A program made the position numbers and the translations under genes. A stretch of 64,000 nucleotides of DNA from Devosia neptuniae (GTDB lineage Bacteria; Pseudomonadota; Alphaproteobacteria; Rhizobiales; Devosiaceae): positions 3,468,501 through 3,532,500 of the forward strand of contig NZ_CP104965.1 in assembly GCF_025452235.1 (NCBI RefSeq). The letters are read 5' to 3'. Under the pieces are notes generated by a model, which saw only the letters and a list, made by a program, of their open reading frames with translations, made no database searches and had not been told where the DNA came from. The first letter of the stretch is position 1, and every line of letters starts with the position of its first letter. Below, piece by piece: positions 56,152-64,000 of the stretch.

Positions 56152-56181
56152 AAAAAGCCCGGCATCGCTGCCGGGCTTTTT
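56152..56181. terminator. Bidirectional intrinsic terminator
   Basis: A 13-bp stem AAAAAGCCCGGCA/TGCCGGGCTTTTT with loop TCGC serves convergent amn and aqpZ. Confidence 0.9.
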
Positions 56182-56201
56182 CGTTCGCGGGATGGATTCG
56201 A

Positions 56202-56894
56202 TCAGGCGTCGCTGCGGCTCAATAGGGCCTTCCAGATGATGGCGCCCAAAGCCGCACCGATCAGCGGGGCAACGATGAACAGCCAGACCTGACCCAATGC
56301 ACCATTCTGCGCGAAGATGGCAGCGGCGATCGAGCGGGCCGGGTTGACCGAGGTATTGGTCACCGGGATCGAGATCAGGTGGATCAGCGTCAGTGCCAGG
56401 CCGATGGCGATCGGCGCGAAGCCGGCCGGGGCCAGTTTGGACGTGGAGCCCAGGATCACGATCAGGAAGAAGGCGGTGAGCACGATTTCGGCCACCAGGG
56501 CCGCGACCAGGCTGTAGCCGCCAGGCGAGAGTGCGTCATAGCCGTTGGAGGCAAAGCCGCCAGCGGTAAAACCGGCAGTGCCCGAGGCGATGACATAGAG
56601 CACCGCCGCACCAAGAATGCCGCCGACCAGTTGAGCGACCCAGTACGGCACCAGATCCTTGTATTCAAACTTGCCAGCAATCGCCAAACCGAGCGAAACG
56701 GCAGGATTGAAGTGCCCGCCGGAAATGCCGCCAACTGCATAGGCCATGGTCAATACAGTCAAACCAAACGCCAATGCTACGCCAAGATAACCAATACCAA
56801 CGTCGGGCACGCCCGCCGCAAGAACAGCTGCACCGCAGCCACCAAATACAAGCCAGAATGTACCAAATGCTTCAGCAGACAAACGTTGAATCAA
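56202..56894 (-). CDS. aqpZ: Aquaporin Z
   Basis: A 230-residue water channel with six helices and two half-helices carrying NPA boxes at 63-65 ([11 protein letters not shown]) and 184-186 ([10 protein letters not shown]). The Arg after the second box and the aromatic Phe/His filter positions fit a water-selective channel instead of a glycerol facilitator. Monocistronic. Confidence 0.95.
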   Translation of the reverse strand: MIQRLSAEAFGTFWLVFGGCGAAVLAAGVPDVGIGYLGVALAFGLTVLTMAYAVGGISGGHFNPAVSLGLAIAGKFEYKDLVPYWVAQLVGGILGAAVLYVIASGTAGFTAGGFASNGYDALSPGGYSLVAALVAEIVLTAFFLIVILGSTSKLAPAGFAPIAIGLALTLIHLISIPVTNTSVNPARSIAAAIFAQNGALGQVWLFIVAPLIGAALGAIIWKALLSRSDA

Positions 56895-56961
56895 CTTGAG
56901 CCCTCCTCATGATTCGCCGTAAAAATCATACTCTCCAAAACGTTAGCGGAAAATGCGCAAA

Positions 56962-57002
56962 AAACAGGGACCGGCGCGATGTACTCGCGCCGGTCCCTGT
57001 TT
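56962..57002 (-). terminator. Strong 18-bp hairpin terminator
   Basis: Arms 56962-56979 and 56985-57002 are perfectly complementary over 18 bases with the loop TGTAC. On the minus strand a T6 run follows, so it ends the gene at 57064-57717 and insulates aqpZ. Confidence 0.9.
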
Positions 57003-57063
57003 CATCTCGTCTTGTCGCTTGGCGGCACGAAGTCCGCATACTTGGCGCGAGGCGTCAATAGTT

Positions 57064-57717
57064 TCACTTGGCCGGCTTTACCTTCTTGACGGGCGGCGTG
57101 TGGAGGCTCACGACCTGAACCAGCTTGGGCGCCGCTTCGACCACACGGCGAGCGATGGGGTCGATTTGCAGCGTCTTACCCTCGGCCACTGACTGCATGG
57201 CATCCACCGGCATGACCTCGAAGGCGCGGCCATGCGCCTTGCCCTTCTTGACGAAGTCATAGGCCCGCGCCTCCAGTTTGCCGCCACGTAGATCAGCGAG
57301 CCTGTCGGCAGGCCCGGCGACGTCCTCGGTGTGGAGGATATCACCGGAGGATTTGTCGTAGACGACCGCGCGCATGAAGGAGGCCGGCTCAATGCGCCAG
57401 CCGGAACCGGTATCGTATTCGCGCACCACCATACGGGCGCGCGTGAGATTGATATTGGACTGATCGAGGCCGCCGACGATCTTGAGCCGCATCTCTATGC
57501 GCCAGACGCCGTCACCGAAATAGTAGTCATCGGCCAAACCGTAGGTGTTATTGACCGATATGATCCGGGCGCCGCCACCGCCGTCCTGATAGGCGCTGAG
57601 AGCGCATTCGGCCATCAACCCCGCCGGGGGATCAATGAACAGCTCGACATTGGCCGTGCCTGTCTGCAGGAAATTGCGGTGATAGACCGTTGCCCAATAA
57701 ACCCATTGGCGCGCCAT
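57064..57717 (-). CDS. Hypothetical protein, unknown family
   Basis: A 217-residue soluble protein without signal peptide or membrane helix. It is rich in Tyr, Val and Ala in the first 130 residues (MARQWVYWATVYHRNFLQTG, GDGVWRIEMRLKIVGG), suggesting a beta-rich domain, and ends in a basic tail (PPVKKVKPAK). I do not recognise it. It sits between enolase and aquaporin genes on the same strand, bounded on both sides by terminators, so it is its own transcription unit. Confidence 0.75.
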   Translation of the reverse strand: MARQWVYWATVYHRNFLQTGTANVELFIDPPAGLMAECALSAYQDGGGGARIISVNNTYGLADDYYFGDGVWRIEMRLKIVGGLDQSNINLTRARMVVREYDTGSGWRIEPASFMRAVVYDKSSGDILHTEDVAGPADRLADLRGGKLEARAYDFVKKGKAHGRAFEVMPVDAMQSVAEGKTLQIDPIARRVVEAAPKLVQVVSLHTPPVKKVKPAK

Positions 57718-57782
57718 GATGACCTCCCGTGCCTGGGAGGAAAGCTAGCAAGCACAAGGCCCGGGGCCATCCTTCAAATGAA

Positions 57783-57807
57783 GGAGGCCGGCATTTGGCC
57801 GGCCTCC
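57783..57807 (-). terminator. Hairpin terminator after enolase
   Basis: A 10-bp stem GGAGGCCGGC/GCCGGCCTCC with a 5-base loop lies just after the eno stop codon on the minus strand. The following tract is only weakly T-rich. Confidence 0.7.
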
Positions 57808-57817
57808 GTCTTGTAGC

Positions 57818-59230
<1,413 letters not shown>

Positions 59231-60526
59231 TCAATCCGGCGTCTGCCGAATGAAGCCGAAAGCCAGCAGCGTGATCACCGCGGCCAGGATCATGTAATAG
59301 CCCACGGCATGCAGACCGAAATTGGTCGCCAGGTAGGTTGCGGCATAGGGCGCCAGCGAGGCGCCGAAAATGCCGCCCAGATTGAAGGTCAGCGACGCGC
59401 CGGTATAGCGCACGGCCGTGGGGAATGGCGCGGCAAGGGCCGTGCCCAGCGGGCCATAGGTCAGGCCCATCAGGGCGAGACCGATGCAGAGGAAGCCCAG
59501 CACGCCGATCACATTGCCCGAGCCGAACAGCGGCGCGATCAGCAGGCCGAAAATGGCGATCGAGAGCGACACGCCCACCATCACCCGGCGCATGCCGAAA
59601 CGATCGGCCAGCACGGCCGAGATCGGGATGAACAGGCCGAAGAACACCACGCCTACCATCTGCAGGATGAGGAATTCCTCGCGGCTATAGCCGAGTGCCG
59701 AGGTGCCCCAGCTCAGCGAGAACACCGTCATCAGATAGAACAGCACGAAGGTGGCCAGCGCCGCCATGGTGCCGAGCAGCAGGCTCATCTTGTGGTGCTT
59801 GAACACATCGAGGAACGGCACTTCGACGCGTTCGGCCTTTTCGACGGCGCGAGCGAATTCCGGCGTCTCGGTGATCTTGAGGCGGATGAACAGGCCAAAA
59901 ATCACCAGCAGCGCGCTGGCGAGGAACGGTACGCGCCAACCCCAGCTCATGAAGGTCTCTTCACCCATGAAATGCGCAAGCACGAGGAAAATTGTGGTGG
60001 CGAAGAAGAAGCCGACCGGCGCGCCCAATTGCGGGAACATGCCATACCAGGCCTTCTTGCCCTCAGGGGCGTTTTCGGTGGCGAGCAGCACGGCGCCGCC
60101 CCATTCCCCGCCCAAGCCAAGCCCCTGCCCCAGCCGGCACAGTGCCAGCAGTAGCGGCGCCATCACGCCGATCTGGCCGTAAGTCGGCAACACGCCGATC
60201 AGCACGGTCGAAATACCCATGGTCAGCAAAGCCGCGACCAGCGTGGCCTTGCGGCCGATCTTGTCGCCGAAATGGCCGAAGAACGCCGCGCCGATCGGGC
60301 GCGCGAAAAAGGCGATGGCGAAGGTGGCGAGCGAGGAGAGCAGCGCCGAAGTGTCGTCGCCCGCCGGGAAGAACAGATGCGGGAATACGATCACCGCAGC
60401 GGTGGCGTAGATATAGAAGTCGAAAAATTCGATGGTCGTGCCGATCATGCTCGCGGCGAGGATGCGGCGAGCGGAATTGGGCGGTGGCACGGCGATGCCG
60501 CTGGCGGCATCCGTGGCGATGGTCAT
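59231..60526 (-). CDS. MFS transporter, metabolite:H+ symporter (MHS) type
   Basis: A 431-residue, 12-helix transporter of the ShiA/ProP/KgtP group. The N-terminal ASMIGTTIEFFDFYIYATAA is the MHS hallmark, followed by GHFGDKIGRKATLVAAL (motif A) and LGLGGEWGGAVLLATENAPEGKKAWYGMFPQ. ATG 60526 is chosen over a far upstream start. Substrate may be a dicarboxylate, osmolyte or shikimate. It is divergent from the zinc-chaperone gene. Confidence 0.92.
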   Translation of the reverse strand: MTIATDAASGIAVPPPNSARRILAASMIGTTIEFFDFYIYATAAVIVFPHLFFPAGDDTSALLSSLATFAIAFFARPIGAAFFGHFGDKIGRKATLVAALLTMGISTVLIGVLPTYGQIGVMAPLLLALCRLGQGLGLGGEWGGAVLLATENAPEGKKAWYGMFPQLGAPVGFFFATTIFLVLAHFMGEETFMSWGWRVPFLASALLVIFGLFIRLKITETPEFARAVEKAERVEVPFLDVFKHHKMSLLLGTMAALATFVLFYLMTVFSLSWGTSALGYSREEFLILQMVGVVFFGLFIPISAVLADRFGMRRVMVGVSLSIAIFGLLIAPLFGSGNVIGVLGFLCIGLALMGLTYGPLGTALAAPFPTAVRYTGASLTFNLGGIFGASLAPYAATYLATNFGLHAVGYYMILAAVITLLAFGFIRQTPD

Positions 60527-60748
60527 GGCGATATCCTGGCGCGCTTGAATGCTGGGCCGAGCATGGCGGCCGGCAAATCTCGCGGGCGCCCGAACGATCA
60601 TTGCCAGCCCGGTAGAGAACCGGACAGCCGGGGTGTACCGCAGGGTACGGTTCACATCAAGACCAAATGTGCCGCGGGATTTGGTGGCGGGCTCTAGGGG
60701 ATGCCGGCGGCACAATCCCCAAATATCCGCGCCAGCCGGCTTGCCAAC

Positions 60749-60791
60749 GTAATAATATTACATCTAGGGTCAAAACGTAATGTAATAACAT
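60749..60791. promoter_or_regulatory. Two candidate Zur boxes
   Basis: GTAATAATATTAC at 60749-60761 and ATGTAATAACAT at 60780-60791 are AT-rich inverted repeats resembling alphaproteobacterial Zur sites. The second touches the ATG at 60792, so Zur bound there would block the zinc-chaperone gene when zinc is sufficient. Confidence 0.6.
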
Positions 60792-62006
60792 ATGGACATA
60801 TCGCCTATGCGCTATCCCGCCCTTCTCGCCTGCACGGCCCTGACCTTGATGGCCGGCGCCGGCCCAGGCTTTGCCGATGATGTCACCGCCTGGCGCCTGT
60901 TTGTCGCCGACCATGCCGCAGCCAAGGTCACCGCCATCGATCTGGGCACTGACGCTACTCTCGACACTTTTGCGCTGGAAAGCCCCGGCGTGCTCTACAC
61001 CACGCCCAGCAACCAGGCGGTCTATGCCGTGCAAGGGGCGGTCAATCTTGTGTCGGCCATCAGCAGCGGCATCGAAATCGAAGATCATGGCGATCACGGC
61101 GATATTCATGTCGCGGCGCCAGCGGCCATTGCCGCCGCTGTTGCGGGCGAAAAGCCGGTGCATTTCGTCGAGCACCATGGCGAGATCGCGCTGTTCTACG
61201 ATGGCGAAGGCGTAGCGCGGCTAGTTTCGGAGCAGGATTGGCTGGACGGCGACGACAAGCTGGCTATCCGCGAAATCGATACCGACGCACCCCATCATGG
61301 CGTCGCCATTCCTTGGGGCAAGTATGCGCTCGCCACCGATTTTGCGCCCAATGGTGAGACCACCCGTCCGCAGGGCATCTTTGTCTATGACGCGCAGAAC
61401 GCCAAGGTGGGCGATCTCTACGAATGCCCGCTGCTGCATGGCGAAGCGACCTCGGGCAATATCACCGCCATTGCCTGCGCCACGGGGCTACTGATTGCCA
61501 CCGGCTCGGGCGCGCCCGAGATCACGCACCTGCCCTATCCGGCGAGCCTGCCCGAGGGCAATGTTTCGACGCTGCTGGGCGGGGTTGGGCTGCAATATTT
61601 CCTGGGCAATTATGGGCCCGACAAGGTCGTGCTGATCGATCCGACCGAGGCCGACGCCTTCCGGCTGATCGAATTGCCGACGCGCCGCGTACATTTTGCC
61701 GTGGATCCGCAGCAGCCCAAATTTGCTTACATCTTTACCGAGGATGGCAAGCTGCATCAGCTCAATGTGCTGTCGGGCAAGATCGCCAAGTCGATCACGC
61801 TCACTGAGCCCTATTCCATGGATGGCGAATGGAGCCTGCCGCGGCCGCGCATTGCGGTGGCAGGCCATGAGATCGCCGTGACCGATCCGCTCAAGGGCCT
61901 GGTGCACATCGTGGATGCCAGCACGTTCGAACTGGATCGCGACATTCCGGTCGAGGGCCTGCCCTACAATATCGTCGCCATCGGCGGCTCGGGCGCGACG
62001 CACTGA
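60792..62006 (+). CDS. aztD: Periplasmic zinc metallochaperone, AztD-like
   Basis: A 404-residue exported protein with a predicted beta-propeller fold. After a signal peptide (RYPALLACTALTLMAGAGPG, cleavage near residue 28) comes an N-terminal region with a His cluster, EDHGDHGDIHV (His99, His102, His106), and further His pairs (FVEHHGE, DAPHHGVA). These features match AztD, which hands zinc to the binding protein AztC. ATG 60792 lies on the edge of a Zur-like box; ATG 60807 is an alternative start. No aztABC genes are seen in the window, so its partner is elsewhere or different. Confidence 0.82.
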   Translation: MDISPMRYPALLACTALTLMAGAGPGFADDVTAWRLFVADHAAAKVTAIDLGTDATLDTFALESPGVLYTTPSNQAVYAVQGAVNLVSAISSGIEIEDHGDHGDIHVAAPAAIAAAVAGEKPVHFVEHHGEIALFYDGEGVARLVSEQDWLDGDDKLAIREIDTDAPHHGVAIPWGKYALATDFAPNGETTRPQGIFVYDAQNAKVGDLYECPLLHGEATSGNITAIACATGLLIATGSGAPEITHLPYPASLPEGNVSTLLGGVGLQYFLGNYGPDKVVLIDPTEADAFRLIELPTRRVHFAVDPQQPKFAYIFTEDGKLHQLNVLSGKIAKSITLTEPYSMDGEWSLPRPRIAVAGHEIAVTDPLKGLVHIVDASTFELDRDIPVEGLPYNIVAIGGSGATH

Positions 62007-62015
62007 CCAAAATCC

Positions 62016-62040
62016 CGGCCACCTTGCGGGGTGGCCGTTT
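62016..62040 (+). terminator. Hairpin between aztD and the COG0523 gene
   Basis: Stem CGGCCACC/GGTGGCCG with a 6-base loop is followed by TTTCC. It could terminate part of the transcripts so that the GTPase is made at lower level. Confidence 0.55.
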
Positions 62041-62058
62041 CCATTCAGGTGACCCCAA

Positions 62059-63249
62059 ATGAACCGCCTCCCCGTAACGGTCCTGTCCGGCTTTCTTGGC
62101 GCCGGCAAGACGACGCTTCTCAATCACATCCTCAACAATCGCGAGGGGCGGCGCGTCGCCGTCATCGTCAACGACATGAGCGAGGTCAATATCGACGCCA
62201 CGCTGGTGCGCGAGGGCGGCGCCAATCTGTCGCGCACCGATGAACAACTCGTCGAAATGAGCAATGGCTGCATCTGCTGCACGCTGCGCGGCGACCTGCT
62301 CAAGGAGGTCACCAAGCTGGCCGAAGCCGGGCGCTTTGATTACCTGCTGATTGAATCCACCGGCATTTCCGAGCCGCTGCCGGTTGCGGCCACCTTCGAT
62401 TTTCGCGACGAAAACGGCGTCAGCCTCTCCGACATCACCCGGCTCGACACCATGGTGACGGTGGTCGATTGCGCCAATCTGCTGCGGGATTACGGCTCGG
62501 TGGATTTTCTGCGCGACCGCGGGCAGACCATGGGGCCGGAGGATGAGCGCGCGCTGGTCGATCTATTGGTCGAGCAGATCGAGTTTGCCGATGTCATCGC
62601 GCTCAACAAGGTCTCGACGGCGAGTGCCGACGATCTGGTTGCAGCGCGAACCATCATCAAGGCGCTCAATCCGGTGGCGCGGGTGATCGAAACCGACTTC
62701 TCCGATGTGCCGCTGGATCAGGTGCTCGATACCGGATTGTTCAGCCTGGAAGCCGCCGAGCAGAACCCGCTTTGGTTCAAGGAACTCAATGGCTTCACCG
62801 AGCATATTCCAGAAACGCTTGAATATGGCATATGCTCATTCGTCTATCGGGCGAGGCGCCCGTTCAATCCCATGCTGCTGAACAGTTTCATCACCAAGAG
62901 CTGGGCCGGCGTGATCCGCTCCAAGGGCTTCTTTTGGCTCGCCACGCGACCCGATCTGGTTGGAGAACTCAGCCAGGCCGGCGCATTGGTGCGCACCAGC
63001 CGCCGCGGCATGTGGTGGGCCGCCGTCCCCAAAACCCGCTGGCCGGACGATGCCGACTGGCGCGCATCGATGGCGCCCTATCTCGATGCGGAATGGGGCG
63101 ACCGGCGGCAGGAAATCGTGTTTATTGGCGCCGGCGACATGGACGAGGCCGCTATCAGGCGCGACCTCGACGCCTGCCTGATCCCGGCCAAGGGTTTTAC
63201 CCCGACCGCCTGGCAAGACTTGCGCGATCCGTTTCCCGCCTGGTCCTGA
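62059..63249 (+). CDS. COG0523-family GTPase, ZigA/ZagA-like zinc metallochaperone
   Basis: A 396-residue CobW-like GTPase. The P-loop is GFLGAGKTT (11-19) and the zinc-binding GCICC motif is at 70-74 (CxCC, Cys71, Cys73, Cys74). Later GTPase motifs include ESTGISEP and NKVS. The C-terminal CobW domain is present ([29 protein letters not shown]). Such proteins deliver zinc to client enzymes under zinc starvation. AGGTGA stands before the ATG. With aztD and upstream Zur-like boxes it forms a zinc-deficiency unit. Confidence 0.9.
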   Translation: MNRLPVTVLSGFLGAGKTTLLNHILNNREGRRVAVIVNDMSEVNIDATLVREGGANLSRTDEQLVEMSNGCICCTLRGDLLKEVTKLAEAGRFDYLLIESTGISEPLPVAATFDFRDENGVSLSDITRLDTMVTVVDCANLLRDYGSVDFLRDRGQTMGPEDERALVDLLVEQIEFADVIALNKVSTASADDLVAARTIIKALNPVARVIETDFSDVPLDQVLDTGLFSLEAAEQNPLWFKELNGFTEHIPETLEYGICSFVYRARRPFNPMLLNSFITKSWAGVIRSKGFFWLATRPDLVGELSQAGALVRTSRRGMWWAAVPKTRWPDDADWRASMAPYLDAEWGDRRQEIVFIGAGDMDEAAIRRDLDACLIPAKGFTPTAWQDLRDPFPAWS

Positions 63250-63253
63250 AAAC

Positions 63254-63287
63254 AGAGCGGCCGGGACGTTACCACCCCGGCCGCTCT
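63254..63287. terminator. Hairpin between convergent genes
   Basis: A 12-bp stem AGAGCGGCCGGG/CCCGGCCGCTCT with a 10-base loop lies between the GTPase and YidB-like genes. No T-run follows. Confidence 0.6.
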
Positions 63288-63303
63288 TGCAATGCGCGAT
63301 GCA

Positions 63304-63867
63304 TCAAACCAGGTGGCTGGCTTCCTGCTCGGTCGGGATCCGGCCGTTCGGGGTCAGCTTGTTCACCGCATCGGGCAGGGTCTTGGCCAAACGATCGAGC
63401 AATTCCTGCTTGCTGAGGCCGGTCTGCCGGGTCAGCGTGTCGATGGTATCGGCGCCCAGCGTCTGCTCGAGGCTATTGGGATCAATCTCCTCATTATCGC
63501 CATCCTGCACCCAGCTTTGCGCCTTGGCGCCCTGCCCGCTATTGTTGAAGCGGTCGACGAGATCGCCCAGGCCGCCGCTGAGCACGCTGCCCAGTCCACC
63601 GGCGCCAGCCGCGCCGCCAAGCATGCCGCCCAGATTGCCCAGCATGCCCTCGAGTCCGCCGGTTCCGGGCACGCCTTGGCTAGGCGCGGTGCCGGCCTGT
63701 GGATTTCCCACACCGGTCTGCCCGTTGCCGAGCCGCCCGCCATCACCGGCGCTGGTCTGGCCATTGCCCAAGCCGCCGAGCAATTCGCCCAGCTTGTCCC
63801 TGTTCTGAAAACCTGCCACGGCCAGCAGGCCGAGCAGCGCAACCATTGACGGCATTCCCTTGGCCAT
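63304..63867 (-). CDS. YidB-family (DUF937) protein
   Basis: A 187-residue protein. A short hydrophobic start (PSMVALLGLLAVAGFQNRDKLGELLGG) is followed by a Gly-rich, low-complexity centre of about 75 residues with Gly-Asn-Gly-Gln repeats, and then the conserved YidB tail SWVQDGDNEEIDPNSLEQTLG through LSKQELLDRLAKTLPDAVNKLTPNGRIP. The function is unknown. It likely shares an operon with the gene at 63892, 24 bases upstream. Confidence 0.87.
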   Translation of the reverse strand: MAKGMPSMVALLGLLAVAGFQNRDKLGELLGGLGNGQTSAGDGGRLGNGQTGVGNPQAGTAPSQGVPGTGGLEGMLGNLGGMLGGAAGAGGLGSVLSGGLGDLVDRFNNSGQGAKAQSWVQDGDNEEIDPNSLEQTLGADTIDTLTRQTGLSKQELLDRLAKTLPDAVNKLTPNGRIPTEQEASHLV

Positions 63868-63891
63868 GGCGGCCTCCTTTATGTTGAGCGC

Positions 63892-64000
63892 TTAACGGCG
63901 CCGAGCGACAAGTCCCCAGACAAACAACACGATAATGGCGCCGACGACCGCACCGATCAGCCCCGCGCCTTCGCCCGGTGCATACCAGCCAAGGGCCTGC
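63892..64000 (-). CDS. GlsB/YeaQ/YmgE-like small membrane protein, C-terminal part
   Basis: Only the last 35 residues are in the window. They include a glycine-rich membrane helix (AGLIGAVVGAIIVLFVWGLV) and the basic end ARRR before the TAA at 63894-63892. This is the typical C-terminus of the stress-response membrane proteins of the transglycosylase-associated family. The start lies beyond base 64000. Confidence 0.75.
   Translation of the reverse strand, partial: QALGWYAPGEGAGLIGAVVGAIIVLFVWGLVARRR

Overview
The window looks like chromosome from an alphaproteobacterium of the order Hyphomicrobiales, probably Devosia or a close relative. The evidence is high GC, the clpP-clpX-lon-hup-tRNA-Val backbone, the Zur-type and MerR-type promoters, and several transporter and oxidoreductase cassettes typical of soil alphaproteobacteria. 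The genus is inferred from gene style, not from a marker comparison.

Bases 1-15014 hold an organosulfur (Dsz-like) island. A leftward peptide-type ABC transporter (ATPase fusion and two permeases) is divergent from a rightward run. That run has two proteins related to the sulfinate desulfinase DszB with its Cys/His/Arg catalytic residues kept, two DszC/acyl-CoA-dehydrogenase-type flavoenzymes, one DszA/NtaA-type FMN monooxygenase, two NAD(P)-binding reductases, a three-domain rhodanese and a Tat-exported solute-binding protein. The solute-binding gene is bracketed by two near-identical hairpins that show compensatory changes. I infer uptake, oxidation and desulfination of an unknown organic sulfur compound.

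Bases 15511-32839 are carbon-catabolic. First comes a hydrolase / semialdehyde dehydrogenase / iron alcohol dehydrogenase operon with a divergent GntR regulator and a palindromic operator. Next is a DJ-1/PfpI protein, then a nine-gene leftward sugar or polyol operon (binding protein, two permeases, a small membrane protein, two ATPases, two TIM-barrel isomerases, one Gfo/Idh dehydrogenase) preceded by a TetR regulator. Divergent from it is a Tm-1-like / TIM-barrel / cupin operon.

Bases 33042-36638 contain a decayed tyrosine recombinase beside tRNA-Asp, a frameshifted autotransporter and tRNA-Val. Bases 36771-46556 carry the core hup-lon-clpX-clpP block, interrupted by an efflux module (two MFS pumps and a MerR regulator) and by an arginase gene. 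Bases 46793-57717 hold a toxin-antitoxin pair with a perfect palindromic operator, a P450, a class C beta-lactamase, queA, folD, amn, aqpZ and small unknown genes. Three copies of an interspersed palindromic repeat lie between 43.2 and 56.2 kb. Bases 57818-64000 carry eno, an MHS-type transporter, a zinc-stress pair (AztD-like chaperone and COG0523 GTPase) under Zur-like boxes, a YidB-like gene and the end of a small membrane-protein gene.
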